Notes: generated from the sequence alone by a model not told the origin. DNA of 64,000 bases from Amycolatopsis thermalba (GCF_003385215.1 NZ_PQHW01000016.1:1-64000); one strand, 5' to 3'. Positions 18,041 to 26,000 are shown, numbered from the stretch's first letter. Numbers and translations are program-made.

Positions 18041-19245
18041 CGCGCGGGCTGGAACCCCGCGAGCGGGCTGGTGTCGCAGGCCCGGTCGGGCCGGGTGCCG
18101 CCCTCCGGCGGGCCGAACCCGATGCTGACCGGCACCTTGCCGGTCTTGCGAGCCTGGCGGGTCGTGCGGTGCGAATGGTCGATGTGCGAGCGCGGCGCCG
18201 CGCTGACCCCGGCCAGCGCCAGTTCGCCGTGTCCCTTCACGCATTCCGGGTCCGGGCCGTCCAGCGGCAGCCCGGTGAAGAACTTCGCCGCCATGCACCC
18301 GCCCTGGCAGGCGTCGTAGGCCGAGCACGACGTGCACGCGCCGCCGGTCTGCGGGCCACGCAGCCGCTCGAACAGCTCGGAGGTCCGCCACACCGCGGCG
18401 AACCCGCCCTCGTCGCGGACGTTGCCGGCGAGGAACTCCTCGTGGATCGCGAACGGGCAGGCGTAGACGTCGCCGACCGGGTCGATCAGGCACACCACCC
18501 GTCCCGCACCGCACAGGTTCAGACCGGGCAGCGGGTCCGAGCCGAGCGCGTTGAGGTGGAAGAACGAGTCGCCGGTGAGCACCTGCTCGCCGTTGGCGAC
18601 CAGCCAGTCGTAGAGCTGCAACTGCTGGTCGGCGGTGGGGTGCAGCTCGTCCCAGGTGTCCGCGCCGCGGCCGGACGGGCGCAGCCGTGTGATGCGCAGC
18701 TGGGCGCCGTAGGTGTCGGCGATCGCCTTGAACTCGTCGAGCTGACCGACGTTGTGCCGGGTCATCACGACGGAGAGCTTGAAGCCGCGGAACCCGGCGT
18801 CCTTCAGATTCCGCATCGCCCGGATCGCCGTGTCGTAGGAACCAGGGCCCCGGACGTGGTCGTTGACCTCGGCGGTCGCGCCATCGAGGGAGATCTGCAC
18901 GTCCACGTAGTCGGTCGCGGCGAGCCACCGCGCCCGCTCCGGGGTGAGCTTGACGCCGTTGGTGGAGAACTTGACGCCCACCTGGTGGTCCACCGCGTAC
19001 TCGACGAGCTCCCAGAAGTCGGCGCGCACGGTCGGTTCGCCGCCGCCGATGTTGACGTAGAAGACCTGCATGCGCTGCAGCTCGTCGATGACGGCCTTGC
19101 ACTCCGCCGTGCTCAGCTCCCGCGGATCCCGGCGGCCCGACGAGGACAGGCAGTGCACGCACGAGAGGTTGCAGGCGTAGGTCAGTTCCCAGGTCAGGCA
19201 GATGGGCGAGGTCAGCCCCTGCTTGAAGTGTTCGACGAGCTTCAT
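18037..19245 (-). CDS. mftC: Radical SAM mycofactocin maturase MftC
   Basis: 402 aa. The radical-SAM cluster motif CNLSCVHC is at residues 25-32 (Cys25, 29, 32). The GGEPTVRADF motif is at about 69. The C-terminal SPASM region has CGAGRVVCLIDPVGDVYACPF and CTSCSAYDACQGGCMAAK, holding ligands for auxiliary 4Fe-4S clusters. MftC decarboxylates the C-terminal Tyr of MftA and then joins it to the adjacent Val. Its start lies 22 bp after mftB. Length is normal, including a basic C-terminal tail after residue 345. Confidence 0.93.
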   Translation of the reverse strand: MKLVEHFKQGLTSPICLTWELTYACNLSCVHCLSSSGRRDPRELSTAECKAVIDELQRMQVFYVNIGGGEPTVRADFWELVEYAVDHQVGVKFSTNGVKLTPERARWLAATDYVDVQISLDGATAEVNDHVRGPGSYDTAIRAMRNLKDAGFRGFKLSVVMTRHNVGQLDEFKAIADTYGAQLRITRLRPSGRGADTWDELHPTADQQLQLYDWLVANGEQVLTGDSFFHLNALGSDPLPGLNLCGAGRVVCLIDPVGDVYACPFAIHEEFLAGNVRDEGGFAAVWRTSELFERLRGPQTGGACTSCSAYDACQGGCMAAKFFTGLPLDGPDPECVKGHGELALAGVSAAPRSHIDHSHRTTRQARKTGKVPVSIGFGPPEGGTRPDRACDTSPLAGFQPAR

Positions 19246-19267
19246 CGCACGCCCTTCTCGTCTGCGG

Positions 19268-19531
19268 TCAGCGCGGTTCGATCGTGCCGTTCTCGGCCAG
19301 TCCCGCCAGCGCCGTCAGGTAGGCCGGACGCTGGTCGTCCGGGACGCCGGCGGCGTCGAGGGTGGTGTGCACGTCGGGCTGGTCGCCGAGCGTGCGCACC
19401 ACCTCGACCAGGATCTTCGTCTTCAGGAACGACAGCCTCCGGGTGCCGAAGTCGTAGGCGAGCGCCCCGAACGGTTCCGGCCGCAACGCGACGCGCGGGG
19501 AGCACCGGTAGGCCTGGTCCGGATCGAACAC
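19268..19531 (-). CDS. mftB: Mycofactocin chaperone MftB (RRE)
   Basis: 87 aa, a PqqD-like RiPP recognition element: PRVALRPEPFGALAYDFG forms the beta-hairpin, RRLSFLKTKILVEVVRTL the first helix, and a three-helix C-terminus follows. It binds the MftA leader and presents it to MftC. The start is taken as GTG 19531, two bases after the mftA stop, so translation is probably coupled; the longer open frame runs into mftA and mftR sequence and is not used. Confidence 0.88.
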   Translation of the reverse strand: MFDPDQAYRCSPRVALRPEPFGALAYDFGTRRLSFLKTKILVEVVRTLGDQPDVHTTLDAAGVPDDQRPAYLTALAGLAENGTIEPR

Positions 19532-19533
19532 GG

Positions 19534-19638
19534 TCAGTAGACGCCGCACATGCCGTCGATGGAGACCTCTTCGACGAGCAGGTCCTCCTCGACGAGCGAG
19601 TCCTCCGCGGTGGGGGAAACATTCTTGCTGTCGGACAT
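19534..19638 (-). CDS. mftA: Mycofactocin precursor peptide MftA
   Basis: 34 aa ending in the invariant IDGMCGVY, with the C-terminal Val-Tyr that becomes the redox core. The leader is acidic (EDSLVEEDLLVEEVS), as in other MftA peptides. GGGAG lies six bases before the ATG. The 5' leader contains an inverted repeat at 19660-19679. First gene of the leftward operon. Confidence 0.95.
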   Translation of the reverse strand: MSDSKNVSPTAEDSLVEEDLLVEEVSIDGMCGVY

Positions 19639-19659
19639 GGGATGCTCCCTTCGGCGATC

Positions 19660-19679
19660 CGGCCGCTCCGGTGCGGCCG
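19660..19679. repeat. Inverted repeat in mftA leader
   Basis: CGGCCGC (19660-19666) and GCGGCCG (19673-19679) with loop TCCGGT. It is in the predicted 5' leader of mftA, upstream of the RBS. It could be an RNA hairpin that affects initiation, or simply GC-rich chance. Confidence 0.45.
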
Positions 19680-19691
19680 CGCTTCTCGGAC

Positions 19692-19709
19692 GATAATGGC
19701 ACCCAGTGC
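19692..19709. promoter_or_regulatory. mftR/mftA divergent promoter and candidate MftR operator
   Basis: GATAAT (19692-19697) fits a -10 box for mftR; read on the other strand the same bases give CATTAT, a possible -10 for mftA. Immediately next is the palindrome GGCAC-CCA-GTGCC (19697-19709), a likely TetR-type operator. A repressor bound there would cover both promoters. The mftR transcript would start near 19704. Confidence 0.5.
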
Positions 19710-19723
19710 CGAATGGAAGAGGG

Positions 19724-20320
19724 ATGACCGAAAAGGCGGAGCCGGCGCCCAGGGCGGGGCGCAAGCCGATCACGTCGCGGGCGGAGGTCGAGCACGTGGC
19801 GTTCGAGCTGTTCGCCACCCGCGGCTTCGACCGCACGACGATCGACGACATCGCGAAGGCCGCCGGCATCGGGCGGCGCACGTTCTTCCGCTACTTCCCG
19901 TCGAAGAACGACATCGCCTGGGGCGACTTCGACGGGCAGCTGGACCGGATGCGCAAGCGGCTCGCCACCTACCCGCCGGACCGCCCGCTGCCCGGTGTGC
20001 TGCGCGAGGCGCTGGTGGACTTCAACCGGGTCGACCCGGACGAGGCGGTGTGGCACCGGCAGCGGATGGAGCTGATCCTGACCACCCCGGCGCTGCAAGC
20101 GCATTCCACGCTGCGGTACGCGGACTGGCGGCAGGTGATCGCGGAGTTCGTCGCGGACCGGCTCGGGGTGGACGCCTCGGCGCTCGCGCCGCAGACCGTG
20201 GCCTACACCGCGCTGGGCATCGCGCTGGCGGCGTACGAGCAGTGGCTGCGCGACCCGCGAGCGGACCTGGCCGATCTGATGGCCGCCGGAGTGGACCAGC
20301 TGACCGCGGCGCTGACCTGA
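19724..20320 (+). CDS. mftR: Mycofactocin TetR-family repressor MftR
   Basis: 198 aa. The N-terminal HTH (TSRAEVEHVAFELFATRGFDRTTIDDIAKAAGIGRRTFFRYFPSKNDI) is followed by an all-helical ligand domain with the MftR-type RLATYPPDRPL and WHRQRMELILTTPALQAHS patterns. It is divergent from mftA. In mycobacteria MftR represses the mft operon and responds to long-chain acyl-CoA. The start is ATG 19724 after GGAAGAGGG; a GTG at 19706 in frame would match the predicted leaderless start and add six residues. Confidence 0.88.
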   Translation: MTEKAEPAPRAGRKPITSRAEVEHVAFELFATRGFDRTTIDDIAKAAGIGRRTFFRYFPSKNDIAWGDFDGQLDRMRKRLATYPPDRPLPGVLREALVDFNRVDPDEAVWHRQRMELILTTPALQAHSTLRYADWRQVIAEFVADRLGVDASALAPQTVAYTALGIALAAYEQWLRDPRADLADLMAAGVDQLTAALT

Positions 20321-20324
20321 GTGG

Positions 20325-20708
20325 TCAACGGGGCAGGCGGAGGAACTCCGCGGCCCGGTGCCACACCTCGCGCAGGTCCGGATCGCTCGCGGTCCACGTC
20401 GTGGAGCGGATCTCGCCCCGCCCGCGGTAGGTCCGCATGATCCGGCGGTGCACGGGCAGGCCGACGAAGCCGCGCATGGCGTCCTCGCTCCGCCACAGTG
20501 AGACCGAGCCGGTTCTGCGCCGCGAGGGTTCGGCCCAGAGCCAGTGCCCGACCGCGCCGTCGAGGGCCGGCCACAGGCGCGCCAGCTGTCTGCCCGCGCG
20601 GTAGATCCCCGGCAGGTCGCGCAGCCGGTCGGCGGTGAAGCCGGTGACGCTGACGAGCACGAGCCCGCTCGCGGTGGCGGGCCCGGGTGTCCACGAGGTG
20701 CGCAGCAC
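20325..20708 (-). CDS. Small monooxygenase-like protein (unknown)
   Basis: 127 aa. Two similar alpha-beta halves with VSLWRSEDAMRGFVGLPVHRRIMR suggest the dimeric ferredoxin-like fold of antibiotic-biosynthesis monooxygenases or spheroidene-monooxygenase-like proteins. I cannot assign a substrate. GTG start with GGAGG eight bases before, placed directly after the stop of the truncated tetR, so the two were probably an operon. Only four bases separate its stop from the mftR stop. Confidence 0.65.
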   Translation of the reverse strand: MLRTSWTPGPATASGLVLVSVTGFTADRLRDLPGIYRAGRQLARLWPALDGAVGHWLWAEPSRRRTGSVSLWRSEDAMRGFVGLPVHRRIMRTYRGRGEIRSTTWTASDPDLREVWHRAAEFLRLPR

Positions 20709-20711
20709 GGT

Positions 20712-21140
20712 TCAGTCCTCCGGCAGGGTGGCGGGATCGGTGGCCAGGGCGCGCAGCCGCTCCAGGACGGCGCGGCGGGCGCGGGCGTAGGTGACCTCGT
20801 GCCCGACGAGGCGCGAGTGGATCACGGCCGACTCGCCGAGCGCGTCGATCTCGTAGGCGAGCTGGTCCGGGTCGGCGTCTTCGGTCAGCTCGCCCAGCGC
20901 GATCGCCTCGTCGACGAGCGAGCGGATGAACGCGAGCCAGTCGTGCAGCGCCTGCGCCGTTTTCGCCTGGACCGCGCCGGGCCGGTCGTCGAACTCGGTT
21001 TGCGCGGCGAGGAAGAAGCACCCACCGGGCAGCACACCGCCGGCGTAGAAGGCCATCCGCGCCTCGTGCAGCGCGAACACCCGCCGGATGCCGGGCGGCG
21101 TGCGCAGCGCGGGTGCCATGACGCGGTCGGTCTTATTTCT
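20712..21140 (-). pseudogene. TetR-family regulator lacking its DNA-binding domain
   Basis: The frame keeps a typical TetR C-terminal domain: ALRTPPGIRRVFALHEARM, VLPGGCFFLAAQTEFDDRPG and a long helix through YEIDALGESAVIHSRLVG. This belongs to the LmrA/YxaF-like group. The roughly 50-residue N-terminal HTH is absent: upstream of about 21140 the sequence becomes unrelated and merges with an IS5-type remnant. An ATG at 21119 could still yield a 135-aa protein, but it could not bind DNA. The native neighbour at 20325-20708 may have been its target or partner. Confidence 0.75.
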
Positions 21141-21183
21141 CAGTGACGTGGTGGGCCGCGGATGGCACCTGGCGGCCGCTCCG

Positions 21184-21376
21184 GGGCTGAGCACGAAGAT
21201 CCATCGTGCGGTCGATGGGCGCGGGTTGCCGATGCGGGTGCTGCTTCCCGCGGCGGGCGTCCTCCCGCTTCCGATGCCGAGGCCTACCGGCAGCGGAACG
21301 TGGTCGAACGCCGCTGCAACCGGCTCACCACCGCCGCCATCGTCCTCTGGCCCCGATGACTTAGGACACTCCCTAG
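21184..21376 (+). pseudogene. Degenerate IS5-family transposase remnant
   Basis: Two pieces of one transposase lie in different frames. First, GLSTKIHRAVDGRGLPMRVLL at 21184-21246, matching the start of the DDE domain. Second, DAEAYRQRNVVERRCNRL at 21273-21326, the Y-R-E region of the catalytic domain, then a short TAAIVLWPR and TGA at 21357-21359. The central part, including the second Asp, is missing. The sequence GGACACTCCCTAG (21364-21376) looks like the right terminal end. No left inverted repeat was found, so a deletion probably removed that end along with the tetR HTH. Confidence 0.75.
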
Positions 21377-22242
21377 TCCGCCACCAGGTCCAGCAGCTTC
21401 GCCGGGCCCAGCACGTTCGCGCCCTCGGCCTCGACTCGGGAGCGCAGCTCCCGGTCCGCCGTCACCACCACCACGTGGTCCCGCGGCCGGGCGTCCCGCG
21501 CCTTGCGGACGCTCTCCACGATCTGCGAGTCGCCGTCGCGGACCGCGGCGATCACCTCCACGTCGTCGGCCGGGGGCACGTCCCGGGCCTGGCCCTCGAC
21601 GACCATCTGCACCCGCGGCCACCACGACCACTCCGCCCCGCCGAGCCCGACGTCCGCGCTGCGCACCCCGTCGCGCACCAGCCCGGACAGCCGGTTCCGC
21701 AACCGCTCCGCCGCGCCGGCCCGGTCCCGCCACCAGCCGTCCGGCCGGGACCCGACCACGTTGGCCGCGTCGACCACCAGCACCAGCTCGCGCCCCAGCT
21801 GGGCGTGCAGCGCCGGCCACGCGGCGGCGAAATCGGCGTGCAGCGGGAACGACCCGACCTCCTCCGGCGGCACCCACCGCAGCTCGGCGCTCTCCTCGTC
21901 GACCACCCGCTCCCGCACCGGGTGCCGGGTGTTCGCGAGCACCGTCGTGTAGCTCCAGCCGCCGTGGTCGACCACCGACTCCGCGGTGGGCCGCACCGCG
22001 CCGACCGGCACCGCGGCCTCCTCCTCGGCCTCCCGCGTCGCCGCCTCGCGCGCCGACTCGTGGCCGCGCCGCGCGCCGCCCGGCAACGCCCACGTCCGGC
22101 CGTGGTGGGTCCACCAGGCCCGGTGCTGCAGCAGCACCCCCCGCTCGGGATCGGTCAGCAACAGGCCGGCGGCGCCGAACAGGCCCCAGTGCCGATGGCC
22201 GCGCTCGCAGTACACGAAGCCGTCGCCGTCATCAGGGGTCAT
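21373..22242 (-). CDS. NUDIX hydrolase fused to a PIN/NYN-like domain
   Basis: 289 aa. Residues about 5-145 are a NUDIX hydrolase; the Nudix box begins GGARRGHESAREAATREAEE at about residue 55. Residues about 150-289 begin ELVLVVDAANVVGSRPDGWW, a PIN/NYN-nuclease-like strand with an early Asp, and later have VVTADRELRSRVEAEGA, another typical acidic NYN segment. NUDIX and NYN are normally separate, so this may be an RNA- or nucleotide-processing fusion. The stop codon sits at the edge of the IS remnant. The gene is 12 bp from the ROK kinase. Either domain alone would leave half the protein unexplained. Confidence 0.8.
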   Translation of the reverse strand: MTPDDGDGFVYCERGHRHWGLFGAAGLLLTDPERGVLLQHRAWWTHHGRTWALPGGARRGHESAREAATREAEEEAAVPVGAVRPTAESVVDHGGWSYTTVLANTRHPVRERVVDEESAELRWVPPEEVGSFPLHADFAAAWPALHAQLGRELVLVVDAANVVGSRPDGWWRDRAGAAERLRNRLSGLVRDGVRSADVGLGGAEWSWWPRVQMVVEGQARDVPPADDVEVIAAVRDGDSQIVESVRKARDARPRDHVVVVTADRELRSRVEAEGANVLGPAKLLDLVAD

Positions 22243-22254
22243 CAGTCCAGCTTG

Positions 22255-23205
22255 TCATACCGCCCGGGCTTCGAGCGCGAGCGCGGCGGCCCCCACCAGG
22301 GCGGCGTCGTCGCCCAGCTGCGCGGTCCGGATGCGCGCCAGCGGCCGGTGCCTGCCGCCGGTGATCGCGGCCGCGTAGTGCTCACGAGCCTCGTCGAGGA
22401 ACAGCGGCGCCGACTCCGACACCCCGCCGGCGATCACCACGATCTCCGGGTCGAACACGTCCGCGACCAGGGCCAGCCCCTCACCGAGCCACTTCGCCAG
22501 CTCGGCCACCGCCCGCTGCGCGACCGGGTCGCCGTCGCGCTCCGCCCCCGCCACCCGGCGCCCGGTCAGCGCGCCGGGGTCCAGCGCGATGTCCCGGGAC
22601 AGGATCGTCGAGGTGCCCGGATACCGGGCCAGCAGCTCGATCGCGGTCGCGGCCAGCGCCGTCCCGCTGCAGTAGCGCTCCCAGCAGCCGTACTTGCCGC
22701 ACGGGCACGCCCGCCCGTCCGGCACGACCGTCAGGTGCCCCAGCTCCGGCGCCACCCCGTTCGCGCCGCGGTACAGCTGGCCGTCCAGCAGCAGGCCCGC
22801 GCCGATCCCGGTGCCGATCGCCACCAGCGCCGCGACCTTGGCTCCGCGCGCCGCGCCGAAGCGGTGCTCGCCGACCGCGGCGGCGTTGGCGTCGTGCTCC
22901 AGCGTCACCGGCAGCCCGACGCGCTTGGCGATCCGGTCCGCCACCGGCGCGTTCCGCCACGCCAGGTGCGGCGCGAACATCACGGTGCGCCGGTCGTTGG
23001 CGACGAACCCGGCGACCGCGAGACCGACCCCGGTGACGTCCCCGTGCCGGTTGCGCAGCTCGTCGATCACACCGGTGATCGCGTCCTCGAGCGCGTCCTC
23101 GGCGCTCGGCGTGCCCGCCCGCGCGGTGTCCAGGATCGAGCCGTGCTCGTCCACCACCCCGGCACGGACACTCGTGCCGCCGACGTCCAGGCCGATCGCA
23201 CGCAC
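22255..23205 (-). CDS. ROK-family sugar kinase (glucokinase-type)
   Basis: 316 aa. Phosphate-binding motif AIGLDVGGTSVRAGVVD at residues 3-19; catalytic LEHDANAAAVGEH; the ROK zinc motif CPCGKYGCWERYCSG near residue 165; and a second phosphate motif, VIAGGVSESAP. These point to a glucokinase that phosphorylates glucose with ATP or another donor. The zinc motif is intact, so the protein is probably an enzyme and not an N-terminally HTH-linked repressor. GTG start at 23205 overlaps the previous stop (TAGTG). Confidence 0.88.
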   Translation of the reverse strand: MRAIGLDVGGTSVRAGVVDEHGSILDTARAGTPSAEDALEDAITGVIDELRNRHGDVTGVGLAVAGFVANDRRTVMFAPHLAWRNAPVADRIAKRVGLPVTLEHDANAAAVGEHRFGAARGAKVAALVAIGTGIGAGLLLDGQLYRGANGVAPELGHLTVVPDGRACPCGKYGCWERYCSGTALAATAIELLARYPGTSTILSRDIALDPGALTGRRVAGAERDGDPVAQRAVAELAKWLGEGLALVADVFDPEIVVIAGGVSESAPLFLDEAREHYAAAITGGRHRPLARIRTAQLGDDAALVGAAALALEARAV

Positions 23206-23585
23206 TAGCCGTCCCGCCACTGGACCGGGATGCGCTGCACCCGGCCGGACTCCGGCCGCGGCCGCGGCGGCGGCTGGAAGCCGGGCATGTGCACGCCCTC
23301 CTGCGGCTCCCACCGGTCGGCCAGCACGGCCCGCAGCAACGCGATGATCTGCGCCGCCTGCTCCAGCACGCGAGCCACGAACTCGGGCTTCTCACCGCGC
23401 ACCACCGCGACGATCGCGCACAGCGGGCACCAGCCGCAGTCGCCGTCGCCCTCGGGCGTCTCGGGCTTGCCGTGCCCGGCGGCGACCACGCCGTCCAGCC
23501 ACGGCGCGGCGCGTTCGGCGACCATCTCGACGAGCAGCCGGATCTCCTCGGCCAGGCTCGCCGCGGTCACCCCTTCGGTCGTCAT
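23205..23585 (-). CDS. Conserved small Cys-motif protein (Rv2183c-like position)
   Basis: 126 aa. An acidic helical N-terminus precedes GDCGWCPLCAIVAVVRGEKPEF, with C-x2-C-x2-C giving three Cys in seven residues, then a helical segment and a Pro/Arg-rich tail (PPPRPRPESGRVQRIP). No recognised catalytic motif. It sits between ArsA and ROK with 4-nt and 1-nt overlaps. In M. tuberculosis a small hypothetical gene occupies the same place next to the ArsA gene Rv2184c. It may be a partner of the ArsA ATPase; unproven. Confidence 0.7.
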   Translation of the reverse strand: MTTEGVTAASLAEEIRLLVEMVAERAAPWLDGVVAAGHGKPETPEGDGDCGWCPLCAIVAVVRGEKPEFVARVLEQAAQIIALLRAVLADRWEPQEGVHMPGFQPPPRPRPESGRVQRIPVQWRDG

Positions 23586-24724
23586 CCGTCCTCCCCCGGC
23601 TTGGTCAGCGAGACGACGAGACCGTCCGCATCGGACTCGGCACCGGTGATCCGGCACGGGCGCAACGGTTCCGGCAACGCGACCAGGCGGCGGAACCCGT
23701 CCACGGTGACGGCCAGGTCGTCGTCCACGCGCGCCAGGTCCAGCTCGGCGCCGCGGTCCAGCGGCAGCGCCAGCCGCAGCCGGTACCCACCGTCCACTTC
23801 GGTCACGTGCAGCAGCGGCGCGGACCCGGAACCGTTGCCCGCCAACGGATCCCGCTCGCCGTACAGCTCGGTGGCGATCTCGCGCAGCGCGGGCAGCCCG
23901 ACCGGTTCGGCGGCCCGGTGCTCGACCCGGGCCAGCTCCCAGGTCAGCTCGCCGAGCACCTCGTCCTGCTGGCGGCGGCGGGTGCGCATCCAGTTCGCCG
24001 CCGCGCCCCGCCACACGCCGGGCGCGGGCATCAGCCGGTTCACGATCAGCCCGTCGACGCGGATGCCGCGCAGCGCCAGCGAGCTGAGCGTGCGGCGCGC
24101 CTCGGCGACCACGACCCGCTCCGGCGTCAGCACCAGCCGCACGGTGGTGACGGCCGGATCGGTCAGCAGGTCACGCAGGGCGGACACGTGCGCCGCGAGG
24201 TCGCGGACCGACCGGGCCAGACCGCGCGACCCGGTGAGCGTGAGCTGCCAGCCGAACACCTTGTCCAGGTACCCGGAAACGGCCTCGGGAAGCGCGAGCA
24301 GCCGCAGGGTTTCCGCGGTCGGCCCGCAGTCCACCACCACGACGTCCCAGCGGCCGGCCTCGGCCAGCCGCTGCACCTCGGTCAGCGCGAGCAGCTCGTC
24401 CACGCCCGGCAGGACGCTCAGCTCCTCGGCGTCCAGCGCGTCCACCCCGGCGCCGGCGAGCGCGCCCTTGAGCCGGCCGCGCAGGTCCTGCCAGATGTCG
24501 TCGACCAGGCCGCGCGAGTCGACCTGCGCCCCGTGCAGCCGGGTGTCCACGTCGGACGGTTCGCGGCCCAGGCGCTTGCCGAACGCGTCGCCCAGCGAGT
24601 GCGCCGGATCGGTGGACACCACCAGCGTCTTGTACCCGCGCGCGGCCAGGCCCGCCGCCGTCGCCGCGGCGAGCGTCGTCTTGCCGACGCCTCCCTTGCC
24701 GGTGAACAGCAGCAGCCGCGTCAT
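23582..24724 (-). CDS. ArsA/Get3-type ATPase
   Basis: 380 aa. Deviant Walker A GKGGVGKTTLAAATA at residues 7-21; switch motif VVSTDPAHSLGDAFG; Walker B region VVVVDCGPTAETLRL. Lys in the GKGGVGK site marks the ArsA/Get3/MinD class. The C-terminal 90 residues are beta-rich (LALPLDRGAELDLARVDDDL). Bacterial members often handle tail-anchored or lipid-linked membrane proteins, but the actinobacterial role is unknown. Followed by the Cys-motif protein with ATGA overlap; SRPBCC protein upstream by 13 bp. Confidence 0.85.
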   Translation of the reverse strand: MTRLLLFTGKGGVGKTTLAAATAAGLAARGYKTLVVSTDPAHSLGDAFGKRLGREPSDVDTRLHGAQVDSRGLVDDIWQDLRGRLKGALAGAGVDALDAEELSVLPGVDELLALTEVQRLAEAGRWDVVVVDCGPTAETLRLLALPEAVSGYLDKVFGWQLTLTGSRGLARSVRDLAAHVSALRDLLTDPAVTTVRLVLTPERVVVAEARRTLSSLALRGIRVDGLIVNRLMPAPGVWRGAAANWMRTRRRQQDEVLGELTWELARVEHRAAEPVGLPALREIATELYGERDPLAGNGSGSAPLLHVTEVDGGYRLRLALPLDRGAELDLARVDDDLAVTVDGFRRLVALPEPLRPCRITGAESDADGLVVSLTKPGEDG

Positions 24725-24737
24725 CGCCGCCCCGCCC

Positions 24738-25181
24738 TCAGGCGAGGTCCTCCACGCGGCGCTTGAGCTCCTTGAGCGCGGTGTCCATGACCATCTTCTC
24801 CGCCTTGCGGCGCAGCAGGCCGATCATCGGCAGCACCAGCTCGACCGACAGCGTGTAGGTGACCCGGGTGCGGCCCTCGCCGACCGGGACCAGCTCGTAG
24901 CGGCCGTCCTGCGCCTTCTGCATCTGCCCGCGCACCAGGTGCCAGCTCACCGAGCGGCCGTCGGCGGCCCAGTCGTACTCCAGCGTGTAGACGTCCTTGA
25001 TCGGACCGGCGTCCAGGGTCAGCTTGACCTGCTTCGCGCGGCCGGTGTCGTCGGTGGCGAGCACCTCAGTCTCCCGGACCTGCTTGGCCCATTCCGGGTA
25101 CGACGCGAAGTCCGCGATCACCGCCATGACCTTCTCCGGCGGCGCGTCGACCTCGATGGACTGCGTGGACTGGTCGGCCAT
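24738..25181 (-). CDS. SRPBCC lipid-transfer-like protein (Rv2185c-like)
   Basis: 147 aa. STQSIEVDAPPEKVMAVIADFASYPEWAKQVRETEV is the typical start of polyketide-cyclase-type SRPBCC proteins; the C-terminal helix (LLRRKAEKMVMDTALKELKRRVE) closes the cavity. It lies between the phosphoesterase and ArsA on the same strand. The ArsA-SRPBCC-SRPBCC-FadD15 arrangement recalls M. tuberculosis Rv2184c-Rv2187. Probably binds a lipid or acyl chain. Confidence 0.82.
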   Translation of the reverse strand: MADQSTQSIEVDAPPEKVMAVIADFASYPEWAKQVRETEVLATDDTGRAKQVKLTLDAGPIKDVYTLEYDWAADGRSVSWHLVRGQMQKAQDGRYELVPVGEGRTRVTYTLSVELVLPMIGLLRRKAEKMVMDTALKELKRRVEDLA

Positions 25182-25208
25182 GGCGGAGAGGTTACCGCCT
25201 GTCCCGCG

Positions 25209-26000
25209 TCACCACCGCAGGACGTGCGGGCGCTCGGTGACCTTGAAGTGACCGACGTTACGGCATTCGGTGCGGCCGACCCGCAGCCTGGCCGACAGCG
25301 GCTGGTGCACGTGGCCGAACAGCGACCACCGCGGCTGCTCCGCGTAGACCAGCCCGCGCAGGGCCGCCGAGCCCAGTTCGTGCCGCCGCGCCACCACGTC
25401 GTAGGTCAGCTCGGGCAGCGCGGGCGGCTGGTGGGTGCACAGCACGTCGATGTCGGTGAGCTTGCCGACGGCCGCGTCGAACTCCTCCTGGGTGCGCAGG
25501 TAGGGCCGCCACACCGGGTTGGACCGGCGGATCGTCGCCCCGGCGGGCAGCACCACCCCGCCGGCGAAGCCGAACCGCAGGCCGCCGATCTCGACGACCT
25601 CGCCCTCGACGAGCCGCACGTCGTCGCCGGCGAACTCCGGCCACAGGTCCGGCGAGTCGACGTTGCCGGCGATCGCGTAGGTCGGCGCGGTCATCGCCGC
25701 GAACATCGCGGAGTACTGCTCGCGGACGGCCTCCTCGACGGCGGCGGCCGGGTCGTCCAGGCTCGACCACAGGGAGCGCGAGAAGGCGATCGACTCCTCG
25801 CGGGTGCCCTCGCGGCGCAGCCGGGCGAACGTGGCGACCTTCTCCGGGCCGAACAACGTGCCGAGGATGCCCCGGTCGTGCTGGTGGTAGTCGACGAAGT
25901 CGAGCAGATCGCCGAGGACGATCAGCGCGTCCGCCCCCTCACCGGCCCGGGCCAGGGCCTCGGTGTTGCCGTGGACGTCCGAGACGACATGAACGCGCAT
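25209..26000 (-). CDS. Calcineurin-like metallophosphoesterase
   Basis: 263 aa. Metal-binding motifs are ordered as in the family: VVSDVHGNTEAL (D-x-H), VLGDLLDFVDY (GD), GNVDSPD (GNxD, instead of GNH), CTHQPP and GHVHQPL (GHxH). Substrate unknown. The gene interrupts what in M. tuberculosis is a contiguous ArsA-to-FadD15 block. Start ATG at 26000 is the first residue before the conserved strand. It has 27 bp to the SRPBCC gene and 20 bp to the next one. Confidence 0.85.
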   Translation of the reverse strand: MRVHVVSDVHGNTEALARAGEGADALIVLGDLLDFVDYHQHDRGILGTLFGPEKVATFARLRREGTREESIAFSRSLWSSLDDPAAAVEEAVREQYSAMFAAMTAPTYAIAGNVDSPDLWPEFAGDDVRLVEGEVVEIGGLRFGFAGGVVLPAGATIRRSNPVWRPYLRTQEEFDAAVGKLTDIDVLCTHQPPALPELTYDVVARRHELGSAALRGLVYAEQPRWSLFGHVHQPLSARLRVGRTECRNVGHFKVTERPHVLRW

